Part shown: positions 11,597 through 21,579 of the stretch, one piece after another
Position numbering within the stretch: position 1 is the stretch's first letter
How the letters are laid out: every line of letters begins with the position of its first letter
Origin: Leifsonia sp. C5G2
GTDB taxonomy: Bacteria; Actinomycetota; Actinomycetes; Actinomycetales; Microbacteriaceae
Length of the DNA stretch: 64,000 nt
Direction of reading: 5' to 3'
Assembly: GCF_013359685.1 (NCBI RefSeq)
Contig: NZ_JABFMV010000001.1
Location: forward strand, 1 to 64,000
Translations under genes and position numbers: made by a program
The notes under the pieces: model-generated
The model's input: only the letters and a program-made list of their open reading frames with translations
The model's database searches: none
What the model was told of the DNA's origin: nothing

Positions 11597-12858
11597 CCAC
11601 CGCAGCGCCTGAGCGCGGACGCACCGAGACGTCGGCGCCGGAGACGGCCACGGCCGTCTCCCCGACCGTCCGCCAGACCACCCGCCGCGCCGTCCCGTGG
11701 CTGATCCTCGCCGCGATCGCCGTCGCGGTGGCCGTGTTCGGCATCCTGCTGACCGGCGGCCGCGCCGACCAGGGCACACCGCTGGACGCGAAGAACCCTG
11801 CTCCGGGCGGGGCGAAGGCGGTCGCGCAGGTGCTCCGCTCCCACGGCGTGGACGTGCGGACGGCGGACACGCTGAAGGCGGCACAGGACGCGGCGGCCGA
11901 CGACGCCACCGTGCTCGTCTACGACCCCGACGGCAACCTCACAGCGGACCATTACCGGGCGCTGGCCACCGACGGACTCACCCTGGTGCTGGTCGAGCCC
12001 GACTTCCAGGCGCTCCGGACCGTCGCACCCGAGGTCGCGGCGGCAGGCTCCCCCGGCGGTCCCGTCCGCGCAGGCTGCGACGTTCCCGCGGCCGAGCGGG
12101 CGGAGCGCATCGACCCGCGCGCCGTCTCGGACCAGAGCGCCGGATATCCCGGCACCTTCCGGGTCTCCGGCGACGACGACGCCGCGTGCTTCACGGACCG
12201 CGACGGCCGGGCCTCCCTGGTGCGGACGACGTTCGACGACTCCACGGTGTACCTGCTCGGCTCCTCCAGCGTGCTCACGAACGAGGGCGTCGAACGGCTC
12301 GGCAACGCCGCACTCGCCCTCAACCTGCTCGGGAGCCACCGGACGCTGGTCTGGTACCTGCCGTCGGTCGACGACCGGCCGGTCACCGGGCCGCCGGACA
12401 TCGCCGCGCTCACCCCGGGCTGGGTCACTCCGGTCATGCTGCTGCTCGGCGCGGTCTTCGTGGCCGCCGCGGTCTGGCGCGGCCGACGGTTCGGCCCTCT
12501 CGTGGTCGAGAAGCTGCCCGTCGTGGTGCGCGCAGGGGAGACCCGGGAGGGCAGGGCCCGGCTCTATCAGCGCTCCAGCGCCCGCCTGCGCGCCGCCGAC
12601 GCGCTGCGGATCGGCTCGATCGGCCGGCTCGCCGCGACGGCGGGGCTGCCGTCGACCGCGACGACGCCGGAGGTGGCCGACGCCGTCGCCGCCCTCACCC
12701 GCCGCGACCGTGGAGGAGTGCATGACCTGCTCCTCGGCCGCATCCCGCGCACCGATCGCGACCTCATCGCGCTCTCCGACGATCTGGCGGAGCTCGAACG
12801 CGCCGCCCGTGCCGCCGTTACGCCCGCCTCGGGCCCGACCGGAAGAATGGACGAATGA
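11593..12858 (+). CDS. DUF4350 domain membrane protein
   Basis: 421 aa. TM1 lies at about 35-53, followed by an extracytoplasmic DUF4350 domain (GGAKAVAQVLRSHGVDV and DATVLVYDPDGNLTADHY, a glutamine-amidotransferase-like fold in this family). A second membrane segment at about 275-298 leads into a C-terminal cytoplasmic tail. The start overlaps the upstream stop by 4 bases and its own stop overlaps the moxR start by 4 bases, so all three are coupled. It is a conserved partner of the MoxR/DUF58 module, and its biochemical role is unknown. Confidence 0.86.
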   Translation: MTTAAPERGRTETSAPETATAVSPTVRQTTRRAVPWLILAAIAVAVAVFGILLTGGRADQGTPLDAKNPAPGGAKAVAQVLRSHGVDVRTADTLKAAQDAAADDATVLVYDPDGNLTADHYRALATDGLTLVLVEPDFQALRTVAPEVAAAGSPGGPVRAGCDVPAAERAERIDPRAVSDQSAGYPGTFRVSGDDDAACFTDRDGRASLVRTTFDDSTVYLLGSSSVLTNEGVERLGNAALALNLLGSHRTLVWYLPSVDDRPVTGPPDIAALTPGWVTPVMLLLGAVFVAAAVWRGRRFGPLVVEKLPVVVRAGETREGRARLYQRSSARLRAADALRIGSIGRLAATAGLPSTATTPEVADAVAALTRRDRGGVHDLLLGRIPRTDRDLIALSDDLAELERAARAAVTPASGPTGRMDE

Positions 12859-13862
12859 CCGACGTGACGACGGGGGCTCCGGCCCCCTCCTCCCCCGGCT
12901 CCACCGCGGATGCCGCCCGACTGCGCGGCGCGCTCGGTGCCGTCCGCGCCGAGGTGGGGAAGGCGGTGGTCGGCCAGGACGGCGCGGTCACCGGGCTGAT
13001 CATCGCGCTGCTGGCGCGCGGCCACGTGCTGCTCGAGGGCGTGCCCGGCGTCGCGAAGACGCTGCTGGTCCGGTCGCTCAGCCAGGCCCTCAACCTCGAC
13101 ACCAAGCGCGTGCAGTTCACCCCCGACCTCATGCCGGGCGATGTGACCGGCTCGCTCGTCTACGACGCGCAGACCGGCGGATTCGTGTTCCGCGAGGGGC
13201 CCGTGTTCACCAACATCCTGCTGGCCGACGAGATCAACCGGACGCCGCCGAAGACGCAGTCGGCGCTGCTGGAGGCGATGGAGGAGCGCCAGGTCAGCGT
13301 CGACGGCGTCAGCCGCCGCCTGCCCGACCCGTTCATCGTGGCCGCGACGCAGAACCCGATCGAGTACGAGGGCACCTACGCGCTCCCGGAGGCCCAGCTC
13401 GACCGGTTCCTGCTCAAGCTGACGCTCGATGTTCCGGAGCGCGACACCGAGGTGGAGGTGCTGCGGCGCCACGCGGCCGGATTCAATCCGCGCGACCTCA
13501 CCGCGGCCGGGGTGACGCCGGTGCTCGGCGCCGCCGAGCTCGCGGCCGCCCGCGAGTCCGCCGCTTCCGTCGGGGCGAACGCGGACGTCCTCGCGTACAT
13601 CGTCGACCTCGCCCGGGCGACGCGTCGCAGCCCGTCGGTGAAGCTCGGCGTCAGCCCCCGCGGCACGACCGCTCTGCTCGCCGCAGCGAAGGCATGGGCG
13701 TGGCTGTCCGGCTACGACTCGATCACGCCGGACCACGTGCAGGCGATGCTCGTGCCGGTCTGGCGGCACCGCATCCAGCTGCGCCCGGAGGCGGAGCTCG
13801 AGGGCGTCGGCGCGGATGCGATCCTGCAGTCGATCGTGCAGCAGGTCCAGGTCCCGATCTAG
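12855..13862 (+). CDS. MoxR-family AAA+ ATPase
   Basis: 335 aa AAA+ ATPase of the MoxR group, thought to act as a chaperone that matures or inserts cofactors into VWA-type proteins. The Walker A region is LEGVPGVAKTLLVRSL near residue 60, and Walker B is ILLADEINR near 123. Sensor 1 is AATQNPIEYEGTYALPEAQLDRF, and the C-terminal lid ends [20 protein letters not shown]. It is coupled to the DUF4350 gene upstream, and the DUF58 gene starts 8 bases downstream. This is the standard MoxR-DUF58 pair. Confidence 0.95.
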   Translation: MTDVTTGAPAPSSPGSTADAARLRGALGAVRAEVGKAVVGQDGAVTGLIIALLARGHVLLEGVPGVAKTLLVRSLSQALNLDTKRVQFTPDLMPGDVTGSLVYDAQTGGFVFREGPVFTNILLADEINRTPPKTQSALLEAMEERQVSVDGVSRRLPDPFIVAATQNPIEYEGTYALPEAQLDRFLLKLTLDVPERDTEVEVLRRHAAGFNPRDLTAAGVTPVLGAAELAAARESAASVGANADVLAYIVDLARATRRSPSVKLGVSPRGTTALLAAAKAWAWLSGYDSITPDHVQAMLVPVWRHRIQLRPEAELEGVGADAILQSIVQQVQVPI

Positions 13863-13870
13863 GCGCCGCT

Positions 13871-15202
13871 GTGACCGTATCCGGACGTTTCGTCGCCCTG
13901 CTCGCCTTCGGCGTCGTGCCCGTCGTGCTGCTCGGCGCGAGCACCGCGACGGCGTATCTCGCGCTCGCCGGGTGGATCGCGCTGTGCGTCGCGCTCGGCC
14001 TGGTCGACCTCCTGCTGGCGGCCTCCCCGCGGGCCGTGGCGCTCCAGCGGACGCTGCCCGCGCGCGTCCGCCTCGGCACCGAGGCGCTGTCCGAGCTGTA
14101 CGTGACCAACGCCGGCCGCCGGATGCTGCGCGGCACGGTGCGCGACGCGTGGGAGCCGTCGGCGGCGGCCCAGCCGTCCCGGACGCGCGTGGCCATCCCC
14201 GCTGGCGAGCGCCGCGTCGTGCAGACCTCGCTCCGCCCCTGGCGGCGCGGCGAGCGCCGGGTGCGGAACGTCACCGTCCGGGCCTGGGGCCCGCTGCACC
14301 TGTGGGCGCGGCAGGCGACCCTCGAGGCGCCGGGCCGCATCCGCGTGCTCCCGCCGTTCACGGCTCGCAAGCACCTGCCCTCTCGGCTGGCCCGGTTGCG
14401 CGAGCTGGAGGGCAGCACGACGGTGCTGCTCCGCGGCCAGGGCACCGAGTTCGACTCGCTGCGCGAGTACGTGCGCGGCGACGACGTGCGCTCGATCGAC
14501 TGGCGGGCGACCGCGCGCCGGCACGACCCGACGGGCGGGAGCGGCGCCCGCGTGATGGTGCGCACATGGCGGCCGGAGCGCGACCGCCGGGTCGTCATCG
14601 TGATTGACTCGGCGAGGACGTCGGCGGCCCGGGTCTCGGACGAGCCGCGGCTCGACACCGCCTTCGAGTCGGCGCTGCTGCTCGCGGCGCTGGCGACGCG
14701 CGCCGGCGACCGCGTCGACCTCGTCGCCTACGACCGGGTGCTGCGCGGGCGGGTGCAGGGCGCGAGCGGGCCGGAGCTGTTGGCCCGGATGGTGGACGCG
14801 ATGGCCGGGATCGACCCGGCACTCATCGAGATGGACTGGAGCGCGATCCCGGCGCAGGTCTCCGCGGTGACCTCGCAGCGGTCGCTGGTGGTGCTGCTGA
14901 CCTCGATCGAGTCGCCCGGCGCGTCGCGCGGTCTGCTGTCGGTGCTCCCCCAGCTCACCGAGAAGCATCTCGTGGTCGTCGCGAGCGTGACGGATCCGGA
15001 CACCATTGCGGCCACCCACCAGCGCCAAGACCGCGACGAGGTTTACCGTGCTGCGGCAGCGGAGCGGGCGCTGCTCGACGTCAGCCGGGTCTCCGCGGCG
15101 GTGCGCCGGCTCGGCGGCGACGTGGTCACCGGCTCCCCGGCCGATCTCCCGCCGGCCCTGGCCGACCGCTACCTGGCCTTGAAGGCCGCCGGCCGCCTCT
15201 GA
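13871..15202 (+). CDS. DUF58 domain protein, MoxR partner
   Basis: 443 aa from the GTG at 13871. Two N-terminal membrane segments lie within residues 6-55. The DUF58 domain centres on LRGQGTEFDSLREYVRGDDV followed by SIDWRATAR, the family's signature, and continues into a VWA-like region (VVIVIDSARTS, a partial MIDAS motif). It lies 8 bases after moxR. The family is predicted to be the substrate of MoxR and to work in envelope assembly or stress. Its end converges on the SpoIIM-like gene with only 4 bases between the stops. Confidence 0.92.
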   Translation: MTVSGRFVALLAFGVVPVVLLGASTATAYLALAGWIALCVALGLVDLLLAASPRAVALQRTLPARVRLGTEALSELYVTNAGRRMLRGTVRDAWEPSAAAQPSRTRVAIPAGERRVVQTSLRPWRRGERRVRNVTVRAWGPLHLWARQATLEAPGRIRVLPPFTARKHLPSRLARLRELEGSTTVLLRGQGTEFDSLREYVRGDDVRSIDWRATARRHDPTGGSGARVMVRTWRPERDRRVVIVIDSARTSAARVSDEPRLDTAFESALLLAALATRAGDRVDLVAYDRVLRGRVQGASGPELLARMVDAMAGIDPALIEMDWSAIPAQVSAVTSQRSLVVLLTSIESPGASRGLLSVLPQLTEKHLVVVASVTDPDTIAATHQRQDRDEVYRAAAAERALLDVSRVSAAVRRLGGDVVTGSPADLPPALADRYLALKAAGRL

Positions 15203-15206
15203 GCCC

Positions 15207-16202
15207 TCAGCCCGCGACGATGCGCCGGGCGCCCGCCTCGAACTCGGTGAGGTCGCCGGTCTCGCCCGAGCGGACCGCACGGCGGCCGAGAACGAGCATG
15301 TAGGCGAGGAACGCCGCGAGGGCGAGCGCGCCGATCCCGATCTTCGCCCAGACCGGCAGGCCGGACGGCGTCACGAAGCCCTCGATCAGGCCGGAGACGA
15401 ACAGCGAGATGGCGCAGCCGACCGCGACGGTGAACAGCGCGCGGCCGTCCTCGGCGAGCGCCTGTCCCCGCGTGCGCGCCCCCGGCGCGATCCAGGCCCA
15501 GAAGATGCGCAGGCCCGCTGCGGCGGCGACGAAGACGCTGGTGAGCTCCAGGAGGCCGTGCGGCAGGATGTAGGAGAACATCACGTCTCCTCGCCCGTAC
15601 GCGAACATGACACCGGCGGCCGTGCCGACGCCGATGGCGTTCTGGAGCAGCACGTACGGCACGTACAGGCCGGTGATGCCGAACGCGATGCACTGCGCGG
15701 CGATCCAGGCGTTGTTGGTCCATACCTGCCCGGCGAACGACGCGGCCGGGTTGTTCGAGTAGTAGTCGATGAACTCGTGCTCGACGTAGCGGCGGAGGTT
15801 CGCGTCGGAGCCGAGGTTGCGCAGCACCTCCGGGTTGCCGGTGATCCACAGCGCGTACAGCGTCGCCACCACGATCGTGGCCACCGCGACGGCCAGCACG
15901 ATCCAGCGCAGCCGGTAGAGGGTGGCGGGCAGCTGGAGCACGAAGAAGCGCGGCAGTTGCGCGAACAGGTTCGCGCCTGCACCCGTGAAGCGCAGGCGCG
16001 CCGACGACAGCGCGAGCGACAGCCGGTCGCCCACCGCGGTCGAGCCCGCGCTCGTCTGGATCGCGGACAGATCGGCTGCGCTCGACTGGTACAGATCGAT
16101 CAGCCGGTCGGCCTCCGCGCCGTCGAGGCGTCGCTTCTTGGCCAGCCGGGAGAGCTCCTCCCAGTCGGCGCTCCGTGCGGCGGTGTAGGCGTCGAGGTCC
16201 AT
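15207..16202 (-). CDS. SpoIIM-like (DUF95) integral membrane protein
   Basis: 331 aa membrane protein of the stage II sporulation M / DUF95 family. The cytoplasmic N terminus (about 100 aa, containing LIDLYQSSAADLSAIQT) is followed by about six membrane segments, including an IVLAVAVATIVVATLYALWI helix and the family's YILPHGLLELTSVFVAAAAGL segment. The organism is not expected to sporulate. These proteins co-occur with RDD and MoxR/DUF58 genes across actinobacteria. It is divergent from the RDD gene with almost no intergenic DNA. Confidence 0.88.
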   Translation of the reverse strand: MDLDAYTAARSADWEELSRLAKKRRLDGAEADRLIDLYQSSAADLSAIQTSAGSTAVGDRLSLALSSARLRFTGAGANLFAQLPRFFVLQLPATLYRLRWIVLAVAVATIVVATLYALWITGNPEVLRNLGSDANLRRYVEHEFIDYYSNNPAASFAGQVWTNNAWIAAQCIAFGITGLYVPYVLLQNAIGVGTAAGVMFAYGRGDVMFSYILPHGLLELTSVFVAAAAGLRIFWAWIAPGARTRGQALAEDGRALFTVAVGCAISLFVSGLIEGFVTPSGLPVWAKIGIGALALAAFLAYMLVLGRRAVRSGETGDLTEFEAGARRIVAG

Positions 16203-16219
16203 CTGCTTAGATGATATCT
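16203..16219. promoter_or_regulatory. Ultra-short divergent promoter between SpoIIM-like and RDD genes
   Basis: A minus-strand TATCAT (16211-16216) lies 8 nt before the SpoIIM-like ATG. On the plus strand TTAGAT (16207-16212) lies 7 nt before the ATG at 16220. Both would give leaderless transcripts, and the two -10 boxes overlap each other. Confidence 0.4.
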
Positions 16220-17059
16220 ATGATGCAGGCCGGGCCGGGAAGCACCGCGCACGCCGAGGAGGATGTGCTCACCGGGGAGGCCGTCGCCCTCGACGTGAAA
16301 CCGGCCAGCTACGTGCTCCGTGCCGCAGGCACCATCATCGACTTCATCGTCTACGTCCTGGTGATGATCGGCTGCTTGCTGCTGGTCACCTACACGGGAG
16401 CCGGTCTCGACGATGCGCAGTCCCGCATCCTGCTGATCGTCATCCCGGTGTTCGGGATGGTCGTGCTGCCGACGACGGTCGAGCTGGCGACCCGGGGCCG
16501 CTCGCTCGGCAAGCTGGCCGTCGGGGCCCGGATCGTCCGCGACGACGGCGGAGCCATCGGGTTCCGGCATTCGCTGATCCGCGCCCTGGTCGGCGTGATC
16601 GAGATCTTCCTCACCTTCGGCGGGATCGCCGCGCTCACCGGCCTCCTCAACTCGCGCTCCAAGCGCCTCGGCGACCTGCTCGCCGGCACGTACAGCCAAT
16701 TGGTGCGCGTGCCCGCGCCCCAGCCGCTCACCCTCTACCTCGCGCCCCATCTCGTCGGCTGGGCGCAGACCGCGGACGTGGCGCGCCTGCCCGACCGCCT
16801 CTCCCGGCGCATCGCGCAGTTCGTGCGGCAGGCGCCCGCCCTCACCCCCGCGGCCCGAGCGGGGCTCAGCACGGAGCTCGCCCGCGAGGCGGCGGCGTAC
16901 GTCTCGCCGCTGCCTCCGGTGGACGCGGAGACCTTCCTCGTCGCCGTCGCGATCCTGCGGCGCGAGCGCGACGCCCGCGGCCTGGCGCTCGAACGCGGCC
17001 GGCTGGACCGGCTCGAGCCGGTGCTCGACGCGCTGCCGCACGGCTTCCCCGAGCGCTGA
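16211..17059 (+). CDS. RDD family membrane protein
   Basis: Up to 282 aa. Candidate ATG starts lie at 16211, 16220 and 16223. The 16220 start fits a leaderless promoter and would give 279 aa. The RDD domain spans about 30-175, with the opening Arg (VLRAAGTIIDFIVYVLV), the paired acidic residues later, and the TRGRSLGKLAVGARIVRDDG segment. The C-terminal about 110 residues are soluble and rich in Arg and Ala. RDD proteins have proposed roles in transport or ion exchange. The gene is divergent from the SpoIIM-like gene, a pairing conserved in actinobacteria. Confidence 0.88.
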   Translation: MISMMQAGPGSTAHAEEDVLTGEAVALDVKPASYVLRAAGTIIDFIVYVLVMIGCLLLVTYTGAGLDDAQSRILLIVIPVFGMVVLPTTVELATRGRSLGKLAVGARIVRDDGGAIGFRHSLIRALVGVIEIFLTFGGIAALTGLLNSRSKRLGDLLAGTYSQLVRVPAPQPLTLYLAPHLVGWAQTADVARLPDRLSRRIAQFVRQAPALTPAARAGLSTELAREAAAYVSPLPPVDAETFLVAVAILRRERDARGLALERGRLDRLEPVLDALPHGFPER

Positions 17060-17121
17060 ACCGCCGCACTCCTTCGCTGCACTCCCCCGCTGTACCCTCC
17101 CCGTCACCGATCGGAGACTCC

Positions 17122-17802
17122 GTGACCACGCCCCGCCGCCGCATCGTCGACCTCAGCCACCGCATCCGTGCAGGGCTGGTGACCTATCCCGGGCTCCCCG
17201 CGCCGGTCATCGAGCCGCACCTGACCCGGGAGGCGTCGCGCTCGGTGTACGCGACGGGCACGGAGTTCGCGATGGATGTCATCACGATGATCGGCAACAC
17301 CGGCACCTACCTCGACAGCCCGTACCACCGCTACGCCGACGGCCCGGACCTCGCCGGCCTCGAGCTCGACACGCTCGTCGGGCTCCCCGCCGAGGTCGTG
17401 CACGTGGAGAGCGGCTCCGGGCGAGGCATCCCCGCCTCCGCCGTCGCCGGTCGCGCGCGGGAGGGAGCGGCGGTCCTGCTGCACACCGGGTGGGACGTGC
17501 ACTTCGGGACGCCCGCCTACGCCACGGGCGCGCCGTTCCTGACCGAGGAGGGCGCCCGCGCACTGGCCGACGCCGGGGTGACCCTCGTCGGCATCGACTC
17601 GCTGAACATCGACGATACCGAGTCCGGCGGGAGCCGGCCGGCGCACAGCATCCTGCTCGCCGCCGGCATCCACGTCGTCGAGCACCTGACCCGGCTCGAG
17701 CAGCTGCCGGACCACGGCGCGCTGTTCACGGCCGCACCGCCCGCCGTCGAGGGCTTCGGCACGTTCCCGGTGCGCGCCTACGCGGAGCTGCCCGAGGGCT
17801 GA
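17122..17802 (+). CDS. Cyclase-family metal-dependent hydrolase (kynurenine formamidase-like)
   Basis: 226 aa cyclase-family protein, distantly related to the bacterial kynurenine formamidase KynB. The GTG start at 17122 has GGAG upstream and a TACCCT -10 candidate at 17093-17098. The usual metal-binding motif HxGTHxDxPxH reads NTGTYLDSPYH here, so the first two histidines are replaced by Asn and Tyr while Asp and the last His remain. A second conserved pair, His and Glu twelve residues apart (AHSILLAAGIHVVE), is intact. Metal binding may therefore differ and the substrate is unknown. The neighbours give no tryptophan-pathway context. Confidence 0.82.
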   Translation: MTTPRRRIVDLSHRIRAGLVTYPGLPAPVIEPHLTREASRSVYATGTEFAMDVITMIGNTGTYLDSPYHRYADGPDLAGLELDTLVGLPAEVVHVESGSGRGIPASAVAGRAREGAAVLLHTGWDVHFGTPAYATGAPFLTEEGARALADAGVTLVGIDSLNIDDTESGGSRPAHSILLAAGIHVVEHLTRLEQLPDHGALFTAAPPAVEGFGTFPVRAYAELPEG

Positions 17803-17805
17803 CGC

Positions 17806-18356
17806 TCAGTCGTGCAGGATGCGCTGGAACAGCACGTGGTCCTGCCAGCGCCCCGCGATCTGCAGGTACTTCGGCGCGACGCCGATGCGCTCGAATCCGG
17901 CGCGGGTGAGCACCGACTGCGAGGCGTGGTTGGCGAGCAGCGTCGCCGCCTGGATGCGGTGCAGGCCGTACTGGTCGCGCGCGGCCTCGATGACGGCCGC
18001 GAGCGCCTCGGAGGCCAGCCCGCGGCCGGTGTGGGCGCGGTCGAGCCAGTAGCCGACCGTCGCCGACTGGAACGCGCCGCGCACGATCCCGCTCAGCGTC
18101 ATCCCGCCCGCGATGTCGTCGCCGTCGGCCAGCACCAGCGGGAGGCCGGCGTCCATCTCGCGGAGGGCGAGCAGCTCGCGCGTCTGCGCGCGCTGCCCGT
18201 CCTCGGTGAAGAAGTCCTCGGTGCGGGTGGGGTCCCACGGCGCGAGGTGCCCGCGGTTGCGTTGGTACGCCGCGGCGAGGGCGGCGGAGTCCTGCTCCGT
18301 CCGCACCCGGAGGACGATGCCGCCGGGCAGCTCCCGGTCGGCGAATTCGAGCACCA

Positions 18357-18357
<1 letters not shown>
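17806..18357 (-). CDS. GNAT N-acetyltransferase, RimJ/RimL type
   Basis: 183 aa acetyltransferase. The acetyl-CoA binding region is VGYWLDRAHTGRGLASEAL, followed by the RimJ/RimL-type stretch LHRIQAATLLANHASQSVLTRAGF, typical of enzymes acting on N-terminal or small-molecule amines. The ATG overlaps the ahcY stop in a TGATG arrangement, so it is probably translated by coupling from ahcY. The substrate cannot be assigned from sequence. It converges on the cyclase gene with 3 bases between stops. Confidence 0.88.
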
Positions 18358-19835
<1,478 letters not shown>

Positions 19836-19862
19836 GCGGATATCCTCTCATGCCCTGTCTTT

Positions 19863-21284
19863 TCAAGCGCGGATGAGCGCGAGCACCTCGTCGCGGATGC
19901 GGGCCATCGTGGGCTGGTCGGCCGCCTCCACGTTGAGGCGGAGCAGCGGCTCCGTGTTCGAGGGCCGCACCGAGAACCACCAGAACGGGTCGTCCTGGCC
20001 GACCTGGCCGGTCACGGTCAGCCCGTCGAGCTCGTCGAACTCGGCCCGGCCGGTGAACGCCTCCACCACCCGGGTGAACGCGGCGGGGACGTCGTCGACC
20101 GTCGAGTTGATCTCACCGGACATCGCGTACGGCGTGTAGCGGGCCGACAGCTCCGACAGCGGGCGGTCCTGCGCCCCGAACTCGGCGAGCAGGTGCATCG
20201 CGGCCAGCATGCCGTTGTCGGCGCTCCAGAAGTCGCGGAAGTAGTAGTGCGCCGAGTGCTCGCCTCCGAAGACCGCTCCGGACGTCCGCATCGCGTCCTT
20301 GATGAGCGAGTGCCCGACGCGCGTGCGCAACGGCACGGCTCCCGCCGCCTCGATGGTCTCGGGGACGATGTTCGAGGTGATCAGGTTGTGGATGACGGTG
20401 ATCTCCGCGTCCGGATCCTCGGCGCGGGCGCGCGCGATCTCCCGGAGCGCCACGATCGCCGCGACCGCCGACGGTGTCACCGCAGAGCCGCGCTCGTCCA
20501 CCACGAAGCAGCGGTCGGCGTCGCCGTCGAAGGCGAGCCCGAGGTCGGCCCCGTGCTCCACGACCGCACGCTGCAGGTCGACCAGGTTCTTCGGCTCGAG
20601 CGGGTTCGCCTCATGGTTGGGGAAGGTGCCGTCGAGCTCGAAGTACAGCGGGACGATCGTGATGGGCAGCGCGGGCAGTCCGGCCGCCTCGCCGAGCACG
20701 GCGGGCACGGTCAGGCCGCCCATCCCGTTGCCCGCGTCCACGACGACCGTGATCGGCCGGATGCCGGACAGGTCGACGAGCGAGCGCAGGTAGTCCGCGT
20801 AGCGCTCCAGCACGTCCTCCTCGCGGAAACTGCCGGGCCGGTCGACCGCCGGGATGCCGTCGCGCAGGTACGCGCCGGCCCGGTCGCGCACCGCGCGCAG
20901 CCCCGTGTCCATGCTGAGTCCCTGGGCTCCGGCGCGCGACAGCTTGATGCCGTTGTAGGTGGCCGGGTTGTGGCTGGCGGTGAACATGGCGGCCGGCGCC
21001 TGGAGGTAGCCGGAGGCGAAGTACGACTCGTCGGTCGAGCACAGCCCGATGGAGACGACGTCGGCGCCGCGGGCCTGGGCTCCACGGGCGAACGCGGCGG
21101 CGAACGCCGGCGAGGAGTCGCGCATGTCGTGACCGACGACGACGTCGCCCCGTGCCGCCTCCACCTCGTCCACGAAGGCGGCGGCGATGGCCTCGACGAC
21201 GTCCTCGGTGAGGTCGCTTCCGACCAGACCCCGGATGTCGTAGGTCTTCACGACGGACTGCAGGCGGTTGTCGGCGGCGCTCAT
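19863..21284 (-). CDS. manB: Phosphomannomutase/phosphoglucomutase
   Basis: 473 aa alpha-D-phosphohexomutase. The phosphoserine loop is FTASHNPATYNG with Ser104, the metal loop is DGDADRCF, the sugar-binding loop is FGGEHSAH, and the C-terminal phosphate loop is VRPSNTEPLLRL. It converts mannose-6-phosphate to mannose-1-phosphate, the precursor of GDP-mannose, with manA at 29686 supplying the substrate. The order with DUF3499 and the zincin-like gene matches mycobacterial Rv3257c-Rv3259. A minus-strand TAGGTT (21291-21296) lies 6 nt before the ATG, so the mRNA may be leaderless. Confidence 0.96.
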   Translation of the reverse strand: MSAADNRLQSVVKTYDIRGLVGSDLTEDVVEAIAAAFVDEVEAARGDVVVGHDMRDSSPAFAAAFARGAQARGADVVSIGLCSTDESYFASGYLQAPAAMFTASHNPATYNGIKLSRAGAQGLSMDTGLRAVRDRAGAYLRDGIPAVDRPGSFREEDVLERYADYLRSLVDLSGIRPITVVVDAGNGMGGLTVPAVLGEAAGLPALPITIVPLYFELDGTFPNHEANPLEPKNLVDLQRAVVEHGADLGLAFDGDADRCFVVDERGSAVTPSAVAAIVALREIARARAEDPDAEITVIHNLITSNIVPETIEAAGAVPLRTRVGHSLIKDAMRTSGAVFGGEHSAHYYFRDFWSADNGMLAAMHLLAEFGAQDRPLSELSARYTPYAMSGEINSTVDDVPAAFTRVVEAFTGRAEFDELDGLTVTGQVGQDDPFWWFSVRPSNTEPLLRLNVEAADQPTMARIRDEVLALIRA

Positions 21285-21290
21285 GGCCCT

Positions 21291-21296
21291 AACCTA
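21291..21296 (-). promoter_or_regulatory. -10 box of manB, probably leaderless
   Basis: TAGGTT on the minus strand with 6 nt to the manB ATG. No ribosome site is visible between them. Confidence 0.5.
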
Positions 21297-21327
21297 CCGC
21301 GAGGGCCGCCGCCCGCGGGCGCGGCGC

Positions 21328-21537
21328 TCAGCCTTCGGTGACGCCGACGTGCCGCACGATCTGCCAGCCCTGCGGCGGCGAGAGCCGCTCCGCGTGGATC
21401 GCGCACAGGTCGTAGGCGTGCGGTTCGTGCTTGAGACTGAGCGGCCCGAGGACGGCCATCGAGTCCGCGTAGACGTAGGTGAGCGTCTGGACGGCGTCGC
21501 GCGGACAAGCGACACGGGAACAGGGACGGCTCAACAT
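21328..21537 (-). CDS. DUF3499 family protein
   Basis: 69 aa conserved actinobacterial protein starting MLSRPCSRVACPRDAVQTL. Paired cysteines (C6, C11) and later CAIHAERLSPP suggest a small zinc-binding fold, with motif arrangement C-x4-C...C-x2-H. Function is unknown. It always lies next to manB (Rv3258c in mycobacteria). A TATTCT box 7 nt before the ATG makes the transcript probably leaderless. The longer in-frame extension upstream overlaps the divergent zincin-like gene and is rejected. Confidence 0.88.
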   Translation of the reverse strand: MLSRPCSRVACPRDAVQTLTYVYADSMAVLGPLSLKHEPHAYDLCAIHAERLSPPQGWQIVRHVGVTEG

Positions 21538-21544
21538 CGGGCTC

Positions 21545-21550
21545 AGAATA
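21545..21550 (-). promoter_or_regulatory. -10 box of the DUF3499 gene
   Basis: TATTCT on the minus strand, 7 nt before the ATG. It faces away from the plus-strand TAGGAT at 21568, with 17 bases between the two boxes. Confidence 0.5.
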
Positions 21551-21567
21551 CCCGAGCCCCGCGGACG

Positions 21568-21573
21568 TAGGAT
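21568..21573 (+). promoter_or_regulatory. -10 box of the zincin-like gene
   Basis: TAGGAT with exactly 6 nt to the ATG at 21580, consistent with a leaderless transcript. Confidence 0.5.
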
Positions 21574-21579
21574 GGCGAC

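Noticed and set aside
19836-19862. Possible S-adenosylhomocysteine riboswitch before ahcY
   Set aside because: Only 27 bases separate ahcY from manB, too short for the known aptamer.
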